DNA of 64,000 nucleotides from UKL13-2 sp031414695 (GCA_031414695.1 JANNWG010000062.1:70099-134098); one strand, 5' to 3'. Positions 51,697 through 61,500 are shown, counted from the stretch's first letter. Numbers and translations are program-made. Notes: a model not told the origin generated them from the letters alone.

Positions 51697-53727
51697 ATGT
51701 CAATGTCTCATTCAAAACGCGCATTACGCTTACCTGCGCTCAAGCTAACAGCCATTGCTGTTGGACTCACCATCGCCGGTAGTGCTGCTGCCGGCCAGTT
51801 CAAATTCGATAGCGGTATATCGGGCAGTTTCGACTCAACACTTTCTTATGGCATCTCGGTTCGCACCAGTGACCCTGATAAATCGTTGATCGGTTTAGCG
51901 AACGGCGGCACATCACGTTCTGTCAATGAAGATGACGGCACGCGTAATTACAAGAAAAACGCCCCATTCGCGCATGTCTTCAAAGGCACGCATGAGTTAT
52001 CTGCCAAGTGGGAAGATTGGGGTATGTTGATTCGTGGTACCTACTTCGTCGATATTGTAAATCGCAACAAAGCCTCGTTAGGCCCACTCGCTAAAGACCG
52101 TATTGGAAGTGACGCGCGCATTCTTGACGCGTTTATCACCAAGAGTTTTGACATTGCCGGTAAAAATGTACGTGTGCGTGCTGGTAACCAAGTTATCTCA
52201 TGGGGTGAGTCAACATTTCTTCCAAACGGTATTAACGTAATCAACTCTGTTGATTTGGTAAAACTACGTACGCCTGGCTCAGAAATTAAAGAAGCGTTTT
52301 TGCCAACATCAAGCTTGTGGACTTCGTTTGAGCTAACCAAAAACGCGAGCTTAGAAGCTTTTGTGCAGTTCAACCACGACAAGACCAAGATTGACCCGCG
52401 CGGCTCGTACTGGAGCAATAACGACTTTGCCTCTGATGACTCAGATCGCGTAATCGTTGGCTTTGGCCGTCGTAATGATGTAACTGGACTTGCCCCAGCG
52501 AATATCATCCCGCCAACATTAGGGCCACTCTATACCGCGTCGCAGGCACTCTATGGTAATTTTAGTCCGTCAGCTGCGGTCTGGGCGCCGCGCGGTCCTG
52601 ACCGTAATGCCTCCGATCATGGCCAATTTGGCTTGGCATTTCGCTATTTAGCATCAGACTTTAACAACGCTGAATTTGGCTTGTATTACATTAACTATCA
52701 TAGCCGTATTCCATTTTTCTCAGGCGTTAAAGGTCTACCAACGTCTGCCATCACCGGCGGACCATTGACCGCTGCAATTTGCGGCATTGGTGCACCTGCT
52801 GCTGCACTTTGCCAGCAAGCCTTACCAAATGGTGCACCTAATCCGCTCGCGGGTGGCGCGCCTACTGTTAAAGCATCCTATCTTGCTGAATATCCAGAAA
52901 ATATCCGCTTGATGGGCTTTAGCTTCAACTCACAAGGTCCGTTTGGTGTTGCATTACAGGGTGAGTATTCATATCGCCCTAATCAGCCATTGCAATATTC
53001 AACGCCAGAGCTATTGCTGGCGGCATTAGGCGCACCTAACCTTGGTACGGGCTTTACGCAGTTACCTGCACCTGCGCCAGTCGGTGCAACGGCGGCAGCA
53101 CTTGTTCCTGACGGCACATTTCAGCGTGGTTGGGATCGCGTCAAGATGAGCCAATTCCAAATGACAGCGACAAAGTCAATTCCGTCTATTTTGGGTGCAG
53201 AGCAAGTGGTAATGGTGGGTGAATTTGGCTACACTAAATATCACGGTTTAAATCAAAACCTAAAATACAACGGTCCAGGTGTATTTTTGCCTGCGGTTTT
53301 GCTTGGCGCACAGGCAACACAATCTGGCGCAACGTCATCTAGTACGCAATCAACTGGCTTTATCACTGAGTCGTCATATGGCTATCGTTTGGTCGCGCGC
53401 GCAGAGTATGCCAATGCGTTCTTAGGCGGCAATTTTGCGCCGCGTATTGCCTTTAACCATGATATCAAAGGCGTTTCGCAGACCTTTAACGAAGGTATAA
53501 AGTCAGTTTCAGTTGGTGCTAACTTTGACTATCAGCGCAAGCTGTCGGTTGATTTATCGTACAGCAATTTCTTCGGTGGACGTACTTACTGCGGCACAGA
53601 CGTAGCTGCACCAACGCAAACCAGTTTGCTACCGCAGTTAGCTGTACAGGGTGCATCGTTCTGCTCCGCAGCGAATCCAGTTAAAGACCGTGATTTCATC
53701 TCGTTAGTCGTGTCTTATTCGTTCTAA
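51697..53727 (+). CDS. DUF1302 outer-membrane protein
   Basis: Protein of 676 residues with a signal peptide (about 1-31, ending GSAAA-GQFKF) and a long beta-rich mature part that ends in an aromatic Phe (VVSYSF), as porin-like outer-membrane barrels do. RAGNQVISWGESTFLPNGINVINSVD near residue 160-185 is a DUF1302 landmark. A good ribosome binding site (AAGGAG) is present. DUF1302 and DUF1329 genes travel together and are linked to uptake or handling of hydrophobic substrates; the cargo is unknown. Confidence 0.88.
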   Translation: MSMSHSKRALRLPALKLTAIAVGLTIAGSAAAGQFKFDSGISGSFDSTLSYGISVRTSDPDKSLIGLANGGTSRSVNEDDGTRNYKKNAPFAHVFKGTHELSAKWEDWGMLIRGTYFVDIVNRNKASLGPLAKDRIGSDARILDAFITKSFDIAGKNVRVRAGNQVISWGESTFLPNGINVINSVDLVKLRTPGSEIKEAFLPTSSLWTSFELTKNASLEAFVQFNHDKTKIDPRGSYWSNNDFASDDSDRVIVGFGRRNDVTGLAPANIIPPTLGPLYTASQALYGNFSPSAAVWAPRGPDRNASDHGQFGLAFRYLASDFNNAEFGLYYINYHSRIPFFSGVKGLPTSAITGGPLTAAICGIGAPAAALCQQALPNGAPNPLAGGAPTVKASYLAEYPENIRLMGFSFNSQGPFGVALQGEYSYRPNQPLQYSTPELLLAALGAPNLGTGFTQLPAPAPVGATAAALVPDGTFQRGWDRVKMSQFQMTATKSIPSILGAEQVVMVGEFGYTKYHGLNQNLKYNGPGVFLPAVLLGAQATQSGATSSSTQSTGFITESSYGYRLVARAEYANAFLGGNFAPRIAFNHDIKGVSQTFNEGIKSVSVGANFDYQRKLSVDLSYSNFFGGRTYCGTDVAAPTQTSLLPQLAVQGASFCSAANPVKDRDFISLVVSYSF

Positions 53728-53887
53728 GTTTGTGGCGTACTAAATTGAACACGCCGATATTTTAGTTAGCTTTTTTACTGAAATGTCGGCGGCTGTCATT
53801 TGCCGTGCGTTACAGCATGAATCATGATGGTTGCAAAAATTATTTAAGAATCATGAACAAACCCAATACTAATAATTTCTGGAGGTA

Positions 53888-55240
53888 ATGATGAACACGA
53901 AACGACTCGTCGCACTGTTGTCGGCAAGCTTAGGCGCACTGGTATTGTCCAGCAGCGCTTTTGCCCAGCTTAGTGCAACCCAAACACCAATGGGCGCTGA
54001 AAAAGCTGGTAATGCAGCAGGAACCATTCCCGCATGGGATGGTGGCTTAACCAAAGTGCCGGCAGGTGTTGCTTACAAAGCACAGGGCAATTATCCTGAT
54101 CCATTTCCAACGGATAAACCATTGTTTACCATCAATGCGGCAAACATGGACAAATACAAAGACAATTTGTCCCCAGGCCAAATGGCGATGATGAAGCAGT
54201 ACCCTAATTACAAGTTGCCGGTATATCAAACACGCCGCACCACGGCGTATCCTGAAGGTCACTACAAAGAAACCCGCGAATGCGCGGCCAAGGCCAAGCT
54301 TTCTACTGGTGGCAATGGTGTGACGGGCTGTACTGGAGGCACGCCGTTTCCGAATCCTAAAAATGGCCTTGAAGCTATTTGGAATCACACTTTGCATTAC
54401 AAAGGCGACACATTCGCGATGCATTGGTCGCAAGCAGCGGTGACTGCCTCTGGCGACTACGCGCTCGTCAAATTTGAATATGAGTATGATTTTGCTTATA
54501 ACAATTTGGGCAAATCTACTGCGCAGCGCGAATCTAATTTAATCGTTAATTTTTTACAAGAAGTGACCGCGCCGGCACGATTGGCTGGTCAGATTTTGTT
54601 GGTTAAAGATACTGTTGATCAAGTTAAAGAGCCACGCTCTGCATGGACGTACAACCCTGGTCAGCGTCGTGTTCGCTTAGCGCCCAATGTGTCATACGAT
54701 AACCCAGGAACTGCAGCAGACGGCTTGCGTACAAACGATGATTTCGGTTTGTTCAATGGTGCTACTGATCGTTACGATTGGACGTTGGTAGGCAAAAAAG
54801 AAATATATGTGCCGTACAATTCCTATCGCATGACAGATCCAAAAGTGAAGAACGCTGACTTGCTCAAGCCGAATCACTTGAATCAAGACTTGACCCGCTA
54901 TCAACTACATCGTGTTTATGTGGTGGATGCCAAACTTAAAGCAGGTACGTCGCATATTTACGCACGTCGCACGTTCTACATCGATGAAGATTCGTGGAAT
55001 GTTTTGTTAGTGGATAAGTACGATGCGCGTGGACAACTATGGCGCTTTGCTGAGCAACACAATGAAAATTGGTACAGCGTGCCAATGTGGTTTGGTACGA
55101 TTGAAGCGCACTATGATTTGCAATCACGTCGCTATATCGCGATGGGTTTACGTTCAGAAGAAACCAAGATTTATGAGCCAATCAAACGTACCGCAGCAGA
55201 TTACACCCCACAAGCGCTTCGCGGAGCAGGCACGCGTTAA
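53888..55240 (+). CDS. DUF1329 secreted protein
   Basis: Protein of 450 residues with a signal peptide (about 1-26, ending SSAFA-QLSA). The mature domain belongs to DUF1329 (NPKNGLEAIWNHTLHYKG near 155; RAFSY-like ARRTFYIDEDSWNVLLVDKYD near 360), a LolB/LolA-like lipid-carrying fold. The ribosome binding site GGAGG suits the ATGs at 53888 or 53891. It probably works in the periplasm with the DUF1302 barrel. It ends at a strong terminator. Confidence 0.88.
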   Translation: MMNTKRLVALLSASLGALVLSSSAFAQLSATQTPMGAEKAGNAAGTIPAWDGGLTKVPAGVAYKAQGNYPDPFPTDKPLFTINAANMDKYKDNLSPGQMAMMKQYPNYKLPVYQTRRTTAYPEGHYKETRECAAKAKLSTGGNGVTGCTGGTPFPNPKNGLEAIWNHTLHYKGDTFAMHWSQAAVTASGDYALVKFEYEYDFAYNNLGKSTAQRESNLIVNFLQEVTAPARLAGQILLVKDTVDQVKEPRSAWTYNPGQRRVRLAPNVSYDNPGTAADGLRTNDDFGLFNGATDRYDWTLVGKKEIYVPYNSYRMTDPKVKNADLLKPNHLNQDLTRYQLHRVYVVDAKLKAGTSHIYARRTFYIDEDSWNVLLVDKYDARGQLWRFAEQHNENWYSVPMWFGTIEAHYDLQSRRYIAMGLRSEETKIYEPIKRTAADYTPQALRGAGTR

Positions 55241-55279
55241 CGTTAATGTGCGAGCATAAAAATTAGCTGAACAATTAAG

Positions 55280-55312
55280 ACGGGGACAACACTATGTTGT
55301 CCCCGTTTTGTT
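55280..55312 (+). terminator. Rho-independent terminator after DUF1329
   Basis: ACGGGGACAAC (55280-55290) pairs with GTTGTCCCCGT (55296-55306), then Ts. It separates DUF1302-DUF1329 from the YCF48-MMPL pair. Confidence 0.92.
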
Positions 55313-55431
55313 TTATGCGGTCTAATTGTACGATCGGGTCATTTTTATATCAGTTATGCTGAAACTAATAACTTACGCTATTGCGCATGTTTTCTCAATG
55401 TATTATCCCTTTCCAACTAAAAATACTCACT

Positions 55432-56520
55432 ATGCAAACATCTCACTCTCGCATTATGCTTTCGTCATTACAGGTGCTGACATTCGCGCTTGGTGTTGGG
55501 TTTATTGGCGTTATTTCGGCGCAAATTAATCCTTTGGTGCTGCCGCAGTCAGGGGCGCTTTCAAAGCAAGCCATGTCGCGAATATTGCTCACTGATGTTG
55601 CGCGTACGGGCAACCGCGTTGTCGCTGTCGGTGATCGCGGCTATATTGTTTACTCTGACAGCAATGGTGAATCATGGTCGCGTGCAAAAACACCCGCAAA
55701 TTTGCCCTTGCTCAGCAGCGTTTATTTTTCTGATGCGAATACTGCATGGGCAGTCGGCCATGACTCAAATATTCTGAAGTCAGTTGACCAAGGTAAAGAG
55801 TGGACTTCCACCTATTCGTCTGCTAAAGACCTGCGCCCGCTCATGGATATTGCGTTTACTGACGCCAATACGGGCTTTGTTGTTGGTGCATATGGTGCGT
55901 ACTATGAGACGAGCGACGGCGGAAAAACATGGGCATCACGCAAGGTAATTCCGCCCGCTATAGCCGCGCCAAAATCAACGCCAATAAAAACGAAAGCCAA
56001 GGTAGACGAACTCGATGTGGTTGATGAGCAAGCTAAAGGCGCAGATGAAGACAAGCACCTTAATGCCATCATCAAGCTCGGCGAAAATAAATTATTTATA
56101 GTCGGCGAAGCCGGCACGATGCTCATCTCAAACGATAACGGCAAAACATGGTCACGCCTCGTTTCGCCTTACAAAGGCTCCTACTTTGGTGCTGTGCAAG
56201 CTGATGATGGTGCGGTTATTATTTATGGTCTGCGTGGCAATGTATTTCGCTCGACTGATGCGACACTCTCCGCATGGACGCCCGTAGCCACCAACACCAC
56301 AGCATCATTTATGGGAGCGACTAAATTAGCCGACGGCACCATTGCGTTGACAGGATTAGCGGGCACATTACTCATCTCGAAAGATGCGGGTAAGTCATTT
56401 GCCACCGTCAAAACGGCTACCACCAAGCCATTAGCATCCCTGGTGCAAGGGGGACCAAATTCGCTTTTGATTGTGGGTGAATCTGGCCCGCGCGATGTAT
56501 TGCTGGTGGGCAACAAGTAG
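55432..56520 (+). CDS. YCF48/BNR-repeat protein
   Basis: Protein of about 362 residues from the ATG at 55432 (MQTSHSRIML), which begins a hydrophobic signal. Repeated beta-propeller blades are visible: SDSNGESWSRAKTP, KSVDQGKEWTS, TSDGGKTWASR, SNDNGKTWSRL and SKDAGKSF, the BNR/YCF48 aspartate-box motif. In plants YCF48 (HCF136) helps build photosystem II. In proteobacteria the family is tied to MMPL transporters, and this gene lies 72 bases upstream of one. It is probably a periplasmic partner. Confidence 0.87.
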   Translation: MQTSHSRIMLSSLQVLTFALGVGFIGVISAQINPLVLPQSGALSKQAMSRILLTDVARTGNRVVAVGDRGYIVYSDSNGESWSRAKTPANLPLLSSVYFSDANTAWAVGHDSNILKSVDQGKEWTSTYSSAKDLRPLMDIAFTDANTGFVVGAYGAYYETSDGGKTWASRKVIPPAIAAPKSTPIKTKAKVDELDVVDEQAKGADEDKHLNAIIKLGENKLFIVGEAGTMLISNDNGKTWSRLVSPYKGSYFGAVQADDGAVIIYGLRGNVFRSTDATLSAWTPVATNTTASFMGATKLADGTIALTGLAGTLLISKDAGKSFATVKTATTKPLASLVQGGPNSLLIVGESGPRDVLLVGNK

Positions 56521-56592
56521 CGTAATAAATAGAGCATAGATCACAAAAACGCACACAATATTTTTAATGACATTTAATAAACGCGAACTCAA

Positions 56593-58932
56593 ATGAACCT
56601 ACAAAAAATCATCAGTCAATTTTCCGCGCTCATTTTTAATAACCGCAAAATGTGGCTCATCATTTTTGGCATGATGACGTTAGTATTTTTATTCTTCGCC
56701 AGCCAGCTACGTGTTGATGCGGGCTTTAATAAAATGGTGCCGCTAAAGCATCCGTACATGAAAGTGTACAAAGAATACGAAACTGTTTTTGGCGGCGCGA
56801 ATCGTGTGGCGATTGCGATTGTGCAAAAAGATGGTGACATCTACAACAAAGAATTCATGGAGAAACTAAAAGCGCTCACCAATGATGTGATGGTGTTAGA
56901 AGGCGTTGATAAGCCGAGCGTGCGTTCACTGTTTACGCCGAATACGCGCTTTATTGAGGTAGTGGAAGAAGGCTTCGCAGGCGGTAACGTAATACCAGCA
57001 ACCTTCCAAGGCACAGAAGAAGACTTAAAAACCGTGCGTGGAAATGTGCAGAAATCAAATGAAATTGGCCGCACAGTAGCCAATGATTTTAGCGGTGCTT
57101 TAATTTCAGCGGGCTTACTTGAAGCGATACCTAAAGAAGGCGGCAAAGTCGAGAAGCTTAATTACTTTCAGTTTTCCCAAAAACTAGATGAGCTTCGCGC
57201 CAAATATGAAGGACCTAATCACACCATTCACGTGATTGGTTTTGCCAAGGCCGTGGGTGATATTGCGGATGGCGCAAAAGGCGTGGTGACATTCTTCGGC
57301 ATTGCGTTTGTCATTACAGCAATTTTGATGTTTGTTTTTGTTAAAGATATTAAGCTTACTGCCATATCGCTTGTGGTCGCGATGATGCCGGTGCTGTGGC
57401 TGCTTGGCACGCTACCCATCATTGGTTACGGCATTGATCCGCTCTCAATCCTTGTGCCATTTTTGATATTTTCCATTGGTGTGTCGCACGCGGTGCAGAT
57501 GACTAAATCGTGGGAGCGTGCAGTAGTCGATGGCATGTCGAGCTTAGATTCCGCGAAGCATTCGTTTGCGAATTTATTTATTCCGGGCACACTTGCGTTG
57601 CTCACTAACGTACTCGGCTTTGCGGTGATTTTGATTATCCCAATTGATATCGTGCGTGAACTTGGTATCACCGCCTCACTCGGCGTGGCATGGATGATCA
57701 TGACCAATAAAATGTTGCTGCCGATTTTGTTATCGTACTTAACGCTCTCCCCAAAGGCGATGGCAAAAGAGCATAGCCAAGAAGACAAAGCCGACAAACT
57801 ATGGCGCGCCGCCGCAAAATTTGCCGACCGTAAACATGCGGTGTGGGCAATTGGCGCTGGCGCATTGGTGCTCGCGTTTGGTTTGTGGAAAGCGCAGGAT
57901 TTGAAAGTCGGCGACTACGGACAAGGCGTGCCTGAGCTACGTGCCGAATCGCGCTACAACCAAGACAACGCGATGATTGTTTCTAAATTTGCCATTGGCG
58001 TGAATACCATTGGTGTCGTCGCGCAGACCAAAGACGTGCAGGGCGCATGCACCAATTACGACATCATGACCAAGATTGAAAGTTTTGATTGGTACATGCA
58101 AAACGTCGCCGGTACGCAGTCTGTCATCTCACTGCCGAGTGTCGCGAAAACAATCAATGCAGGCTTTAACGAAGGTAACGTAAAGTGGCGTCAATTGCCA
58201 CGTGACCCATCGACGATGGCGCAAAGCGTGACCCCAGTGGATACCGCCACCGGCCTACTCAACCCTGATTGTTCCGCCATGCAAATCTTGGTCAATACGA
58301 CTGACCAGCAAGGCGACACGCTCAGAAATATTGTCAGCGAAGTCAAAAATTTTGCTACTGAAGCTAACAATAAAAATATCGAATTCAAATTAGCCACGGG
58401 CAATATGGGTGTAGCCGCTGCTACTAACGAAGCGGTGGACAAAGCTCGCTTTGAAATGCATGGCGCTATTTTTGCAGCCCTCCTACTCATGTGCTTGGTG
58501 ACTTTCCGCAGCCTGCGCGCCTCACTTTGCATATTGATTCCATTAGCGATTGTCTCCATTCTCTGCGAAGCCCTCATGCCCATGCTCGGCATCGGTATGA
58601 AAGTCTCCACGCTGCCCGTGATTGCCTTGGGTGTCGGTGTCGGCGTTGACTACGGCATCTACTTATACGACCGCATTGAGATCTACATGGAAGAGGGCAA
58701 AGACTTAGCCGAATCATTCTTCTTAGCCTTACGTGAGCGCGGCACCGCGATGATTTTCACCGCGGTGACGATGACATTAGGTGTCGGCACATGGGCATTT
58801 TCCGCGCTGAAATTTCAGGCCGATATGGGCATCTTGTTGGCATTCATGTTCTTCTTAAACATGGTCGGCGCGATATTCTTGCTACCCGCATTAGCCGCAT
58901 GGTTGCTAAAGCCGCATAAGAAGCACGCATAG
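56593..58932 (+). CDS. MMPL/RND-family transporter
   Basis: Inner-membrane transporter of 779 residues with twelve helices in two sets: TM1 near 18-36, a large periplasmic loop (about 40-230), TM2-6 to about 395, then a second loop and TM8-12 near residues 630-770. The core GVSHAVQMTKSWE and GVGVGVDYGIYLYDR motifs hold the proton-relay Asp of RND proteins. Related systems export hydrophobic compounds such as hopanoids or lipids. Paired with YCF48 and DUF1302/1329, it suggests transport of a nonpolar substrate. Confidence 0.9.
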   Translation: MNLQKIISQFSALIFNNRKMWLIIFGMMTLVFLFFASQLRVDAGFNKMVPLKHPYMKVYKEYETVFGGANRVAIAIVQKDGDIYNKEFMEKLKALTNDVMVLEGVDKPSVRSLFTPNTRFIEVVEEGFAGGNVIPATFQGTEEDLKTVRGNVQKSNEIGRTVANDFSGALISAGLLEAIPKEGGKVEKLNYFQFSQKLDELRAKYEGPNHTIHVIGFAKAVGDIADGAKGVVTFFGIAFVITAILMFVFVKDIKLTAISLVVAMMPVLWLLGTLPIIGYGIDPLSILVPFLIFSIGVSHAVQMTKSWERAVVDGMSSLDSAKHSFANLFIPGTLALLTNVLGFAVILIIPIDIVRELGITASLGVAWMIMTNKMLLPILLSYLTLSPKAMAKEHSQEDKADKLWRAAAKFADRKHAVWAIGAGALVLAFGLWKAQDLKVGDYGQGVPELRAESRYNQDNAMIVSKFAIGVNTIGVVAQTKDVQGACTNYDIMTKIESFDWYMQNVAGTQSVISLPSVAKTINAGFNEGNVKWRQLPRDPSTMAQSVTPVDTATGLLNPDCSAMQILVNTTDQQGDTLRNIVSEVKNFATEANNKNIEFKLATGNMGVAAATNEAVDKARFEMHGAIFAALLLMCLVTFRSLRASLCILIPLAIVSILCEALMPMLGIGMKVSTLPVIALGVGVGVDYGIYLYDRIEIYMEEGKDLAESFFLALRERGTAMIFTAVTMTLGVGTWAFSALKFQADMGILLAFMFFLNMVGAIFLLPALAAWLLKPHKKHA

Positions 58933-58937
58933 TTTTT

Positions 58938-59012
58938 TATTAAAATTCGCCTATCGGCGGGCGCTTTGGGCAATATATGCTTGAAGATGTCCGTCAATAG
59001 GCGATTTTTGCT
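58938..59012. repeat. Intergenic imperfect palindrome (family member i)
   Basis: CGCCTATCGGCGGGCGCTTT pairs with GATGTCCGTCAATAGGCGAT around an AATATATGCTTGA loop, after the MMPL stop. Confidence 0.7.
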
Positions 59013-59040
59013 ATTTGATGGGCTTTTAATAACCTCAAAT

Positions 59041-59162
59041 TCCGTTCGCCCTGAGGTATCGAAGGGTTGTTCAAGTCCTATAAATCAAGCACTTAAGAGT
59101 GTGTGCTTCGATACGCGTAGTGTACCCTGTCCTGAGCTTGTCGAAGGCTCACCACGAACGGA
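59041..59162. repeat. REP-like element, left copy
   Basis: Begins TCCGTTCGCCCTGAGGTAT and ends GCTCACCACGAACGGA. The ends are near inverted repeats, and CTGAGCTTGTCGAAGG lies inside. The other copy is at 63704-63817 in the same direction. Confidence 0.75.
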
Positions 59163-59302
59163 TTTTGTGGTTTTGAGAAGCACCCATCTGGTAGGACGGC
59201 AATTTTTATCTTCCCAACGATTAGCGTTTTATATTTAGCGTTGAACGTGTAAATTTTTTAGTTATGCCAATCAAGCTGCAACAGCTTACGACAACTTGCT
59301 CG

Positions 59303-60451
59303 CTATTTTGACAACAACGCAATATAGGCAGCATAGCTAAACGTACGATTTTTTTTCTGCCCGGTGACTTCATTGGTAATGCCAATATCGCACAGCACTT
59401 TTACGGCGGCATTCGCCGTGGGGAAAGTCGTATCAAGTGCCACGCGCACATGCTCGATGGTGAACTTTGGCATCGTGGGGAGTCGCTCAAAAAGACGATA
59501 GGTAGCAGGTGTCGCCTTAGCGGCAGCTAGCACGCGCTTACGATCCTGCGCCACCAGTGTGGCGATACTGACGACACTTTTCTCGGCATCATTGGCGGCG
59601 CTAATAATGGCATTTAAAAAAAACGTGACCCAGCCTTCCCAATCGCCTTTGGTACGAATATCCGATAGCAGTTGGTAATATTGTTGCTGATGCTGTTTTA
59701 GGTAGCCACTTAAATACAATAGTGGCTCAGGCTGCAGTCCAGCGCTTTCTAGCAAAATCGCGATGAGTAGCCGACCAATACGGCCATTGCCATCTAAGAA
59801 TGGATGAATGGTTTCAAATTGTGCATGTACTAGCGCGATATTGATGAGCGCGGGCAATGATGGCTTACGCTGATGAATGTAGGTCTCAAGTTCACTCAAC
59901 AAACCCGCGAGTTTTTCAGGTGGTGGCGGCACAAATACGGCATTACCTGGGCGAGACCCGCCAATCCAATTTTGTGAACGGCGCAGCTCGCCCGGTTGTT
60001 TGTTAATGCCACGCGCACCATTAAGCAGCAAGCGATGCACTTCGCACAATAGCCTCGTACTAACAGGTAAGCCTTTGGGGCGATGTAATTGTTCACGCAC
60101 ATAGCGAAATGCGCGCAAATAATTGGTGACCTCCTCAACATCATCCGCATTGGTGAGTGCGAGCCCTGCCTCATCATCAAATAAATCTACCAACGTTGCT
60201 TGTGTGCCCTCAATTTGCGAGGTAAGCAGTGCCTCTTTGCGAATAGCGCTATACAGTAGCCATTCGGTTGAGGGCACTAAACCCGCCACACTCGATAATC
60301 GCGCCAATGACGATTCCGCCGCTTGGTTTTGCGCGGCGTATAAATTAATATCCAGACTAGGTTTAGCAGGCGGCAAGGCGAGCGGCACAAATGCCTTAAC
60401 GGTTTCACCTAATGTGGTGGTAACGACATAACGACCAGTGATGCGGTTCAT
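59303..60451 (-). CDS. Fic-family protein with C-terminal winged-helix domain
   Basis: AMP-transferase-type Fic protein of 382 residues. The active-site HPFLDGNGRIGR is complete (about residues 212-223). An N-terminal inhibitory helix motif (S/T)xxxE(G/N) is present as TSQIEG (77-82), so this is a class II Fic. After about residue 300 the C-terminus resembles a winged helix (PKFTIEHVRVALDTTFPTANAAVKVL), which would bind DNA. The promoter holds three phased palindromes, so it probably represses itself. The target of AMPylation is not known. Confidence 0.9.
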   Translation of the reverse strand: MNRITGRYVVTTTLGETVKAFVPLALPPAKPSLDINLYAAQNQAAESSLARLSSVAGLVPSTEWLLYSAIRKEALLTSQIEGTQATLVDLFDDEAGLALTNADDVEEVTNYLRAFRYVREQLHRPKGLPVSTRLLCEVHRLLLNGARGINKQPGELRRSQNWIGGSRPGNAVFVPPPPEKLAGLLSELETYIHQRKPSLPALINIALVHAQFETIHPFLDGNGRIGRLLIAILLESAGLQPEPLLYLSGYLKQHQQQYYQLLSDIRTKGDWEGWVTFFLNAIISAANDAEKSVVSIATLVAQDRKRVLAAAKATPATYRLFERLPTMPKFTIEHVRVALDTTFPTANAAVKVLCDIGITNEVTGQKKNRTFSYAAYIALLSK

Positions 60452-60452
60452 G

Positions 60453-60528
60453 ATAAAGAATTCTTTAATGTGTAATCTTGATATTAAAGAATTCTTTAAT
60501 ATCAGTCAATTGTTTTAAAGCATTCGTT
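60453..60528. promoter_or_regulatory. Three 31-bp-phased palindromes at the fic promoter
   Basis: AAAGAATTCTTT at 60455-60466 and 60486-60497 is identical, and AAAGCATTCGTT at 60517-60528 matches at 10 of 12. Centres are 60460.5, 60491.5 and 60522.5, exactly 31 bases apart. The second is the middle of a perfect 24-bp palindrome (60480-60503). The first starts three bases upstream of the ATG. Confidence 0.8.
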
Positions 60529-60739
60529 AATTTGTTCTCTCTTTAGGAGCAGCACCGTCGCCAGCTACGGCTATCGTATGTCAGTGTCGATATATCGTGG
60601 CTCGTCGGAATAAGGATGTGCGGACACAATAATTGTGTAAATCTTCATATTCACTAACGCTAACGCAGCATCAAATAGGCTAGACCATGACTACTATAAA
60701 AAACTATTCAGCAGCACAATGGCCGGCCAAGGTAACGAC

Positions 60740-61288
60740 ATGAGCGCTAAGTGGAGAATTGTATTTAGTGCATTCGCTACGTTTATCGCGTTATCCATGC
60801 TTGCTTGGGAACATTTCAACGGCGGCGTGAAGACGCATCACATTTTGCAAAGTGACGCGATGCCCGGCATTTCTAATTGGTGGAATTTATTGCTGCTACC
60901 AGCGTTCGCGTGGTTTCTTAGCGGACGTATCGAGCGTCGCATCACGCTCTACCGCGCAAAGCAAATGAGGGACACCGAGGCATTTCCAATACATATTGTT
61001 GTTGGCTTTGTTGGTGCGCTGTTACTGGGCAGTTTGCTCTCACTCTTTTTCGCATTAAAAAATGAAGACGTCACGGCTGCACTATTTTTTGGCATGTTGT
61101 TGACGACGCTAGTGCTACCCGTATATCGCGCCGAATGCGTGCTGGGTTTTGTGTTGGGCATGCAGTTTATATTTGGTGCGTTTATACCGATTATGGTCGG
61201 CAGCATCATCGCTGCCATTGCCGCGACAATTCAGCGTTTGATTTATCCGCTGGTAGCGCGCGCTTGGAGTCGCATGTCAATGCGTTAA
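60740..61288 (+). CDS. Membrane protein of unknown function (182 residues)
   Basis: Predicted inner-membrane protein with about five helices, near residues 8-27, 48-65, 85-110, 115-135 and 140-170. I choose the start at 60740 (MSAKWRIVFSAF), where AAGG precedes by eight bases; an ATG at 60719 adds seven residues. I know no family for it. It stands alone at the left end of the cassette-like gene set. Confidence 0.6.
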   Translation: MSAKWRIVFSAFATFIALSMLAWEHFNGGVKTHHILQSDAMPGISNWWNLLLLPAFAWFLSGRIERRITLYRAKQMRDTEAFPIHIVVGFVGALLLGSLLSLFFALKNEDVTAALFFGMLLTTLVLPVYRAECVLGFVLGMQFIFGAFIPIMVGSIIAAIAATIQRLIYPLVARAWSRMSMR

Positions 61289-61435
61289 ATTACTAGCCAC
61301 TTTTAGTAGCGCATTATTGTTGATTGCGGCTCCGAAAGGACGATGCTAGACTGCCTTTTAGTTGCTGTTTTTGATCAAAAAATCAGCTTCATGCCATTGC
61401 TGGAAAACATGATTTGTTATGTAGTTATTTATACG

Positions 61436-61500
61436 GCCTAATGATGGAACTAATTGACTACAAACGCATTTTTCGATTTTTCACTGGAATGTTAGGGCGC
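61436..61500 (+). other. Weak attC-like site
   Basis: GCCTAAT at 61436-61442 and GTTAGGGC at 61491-61498 resemble the outer RYYYAAC and GTTRRRY sites of an integron attC, though one base at each end departs. Inner pairing is poor. The 120-residue ORF follows. Confidence 0.3.

Larger units (their letters stand above)
58933..59302. other. Gene-free interval with two repeat elements
   Basis: It holds intergenic palindrome i (58938-59012) and a REP-like element (59041-59162). I see no gene. Confidence 0.7.
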
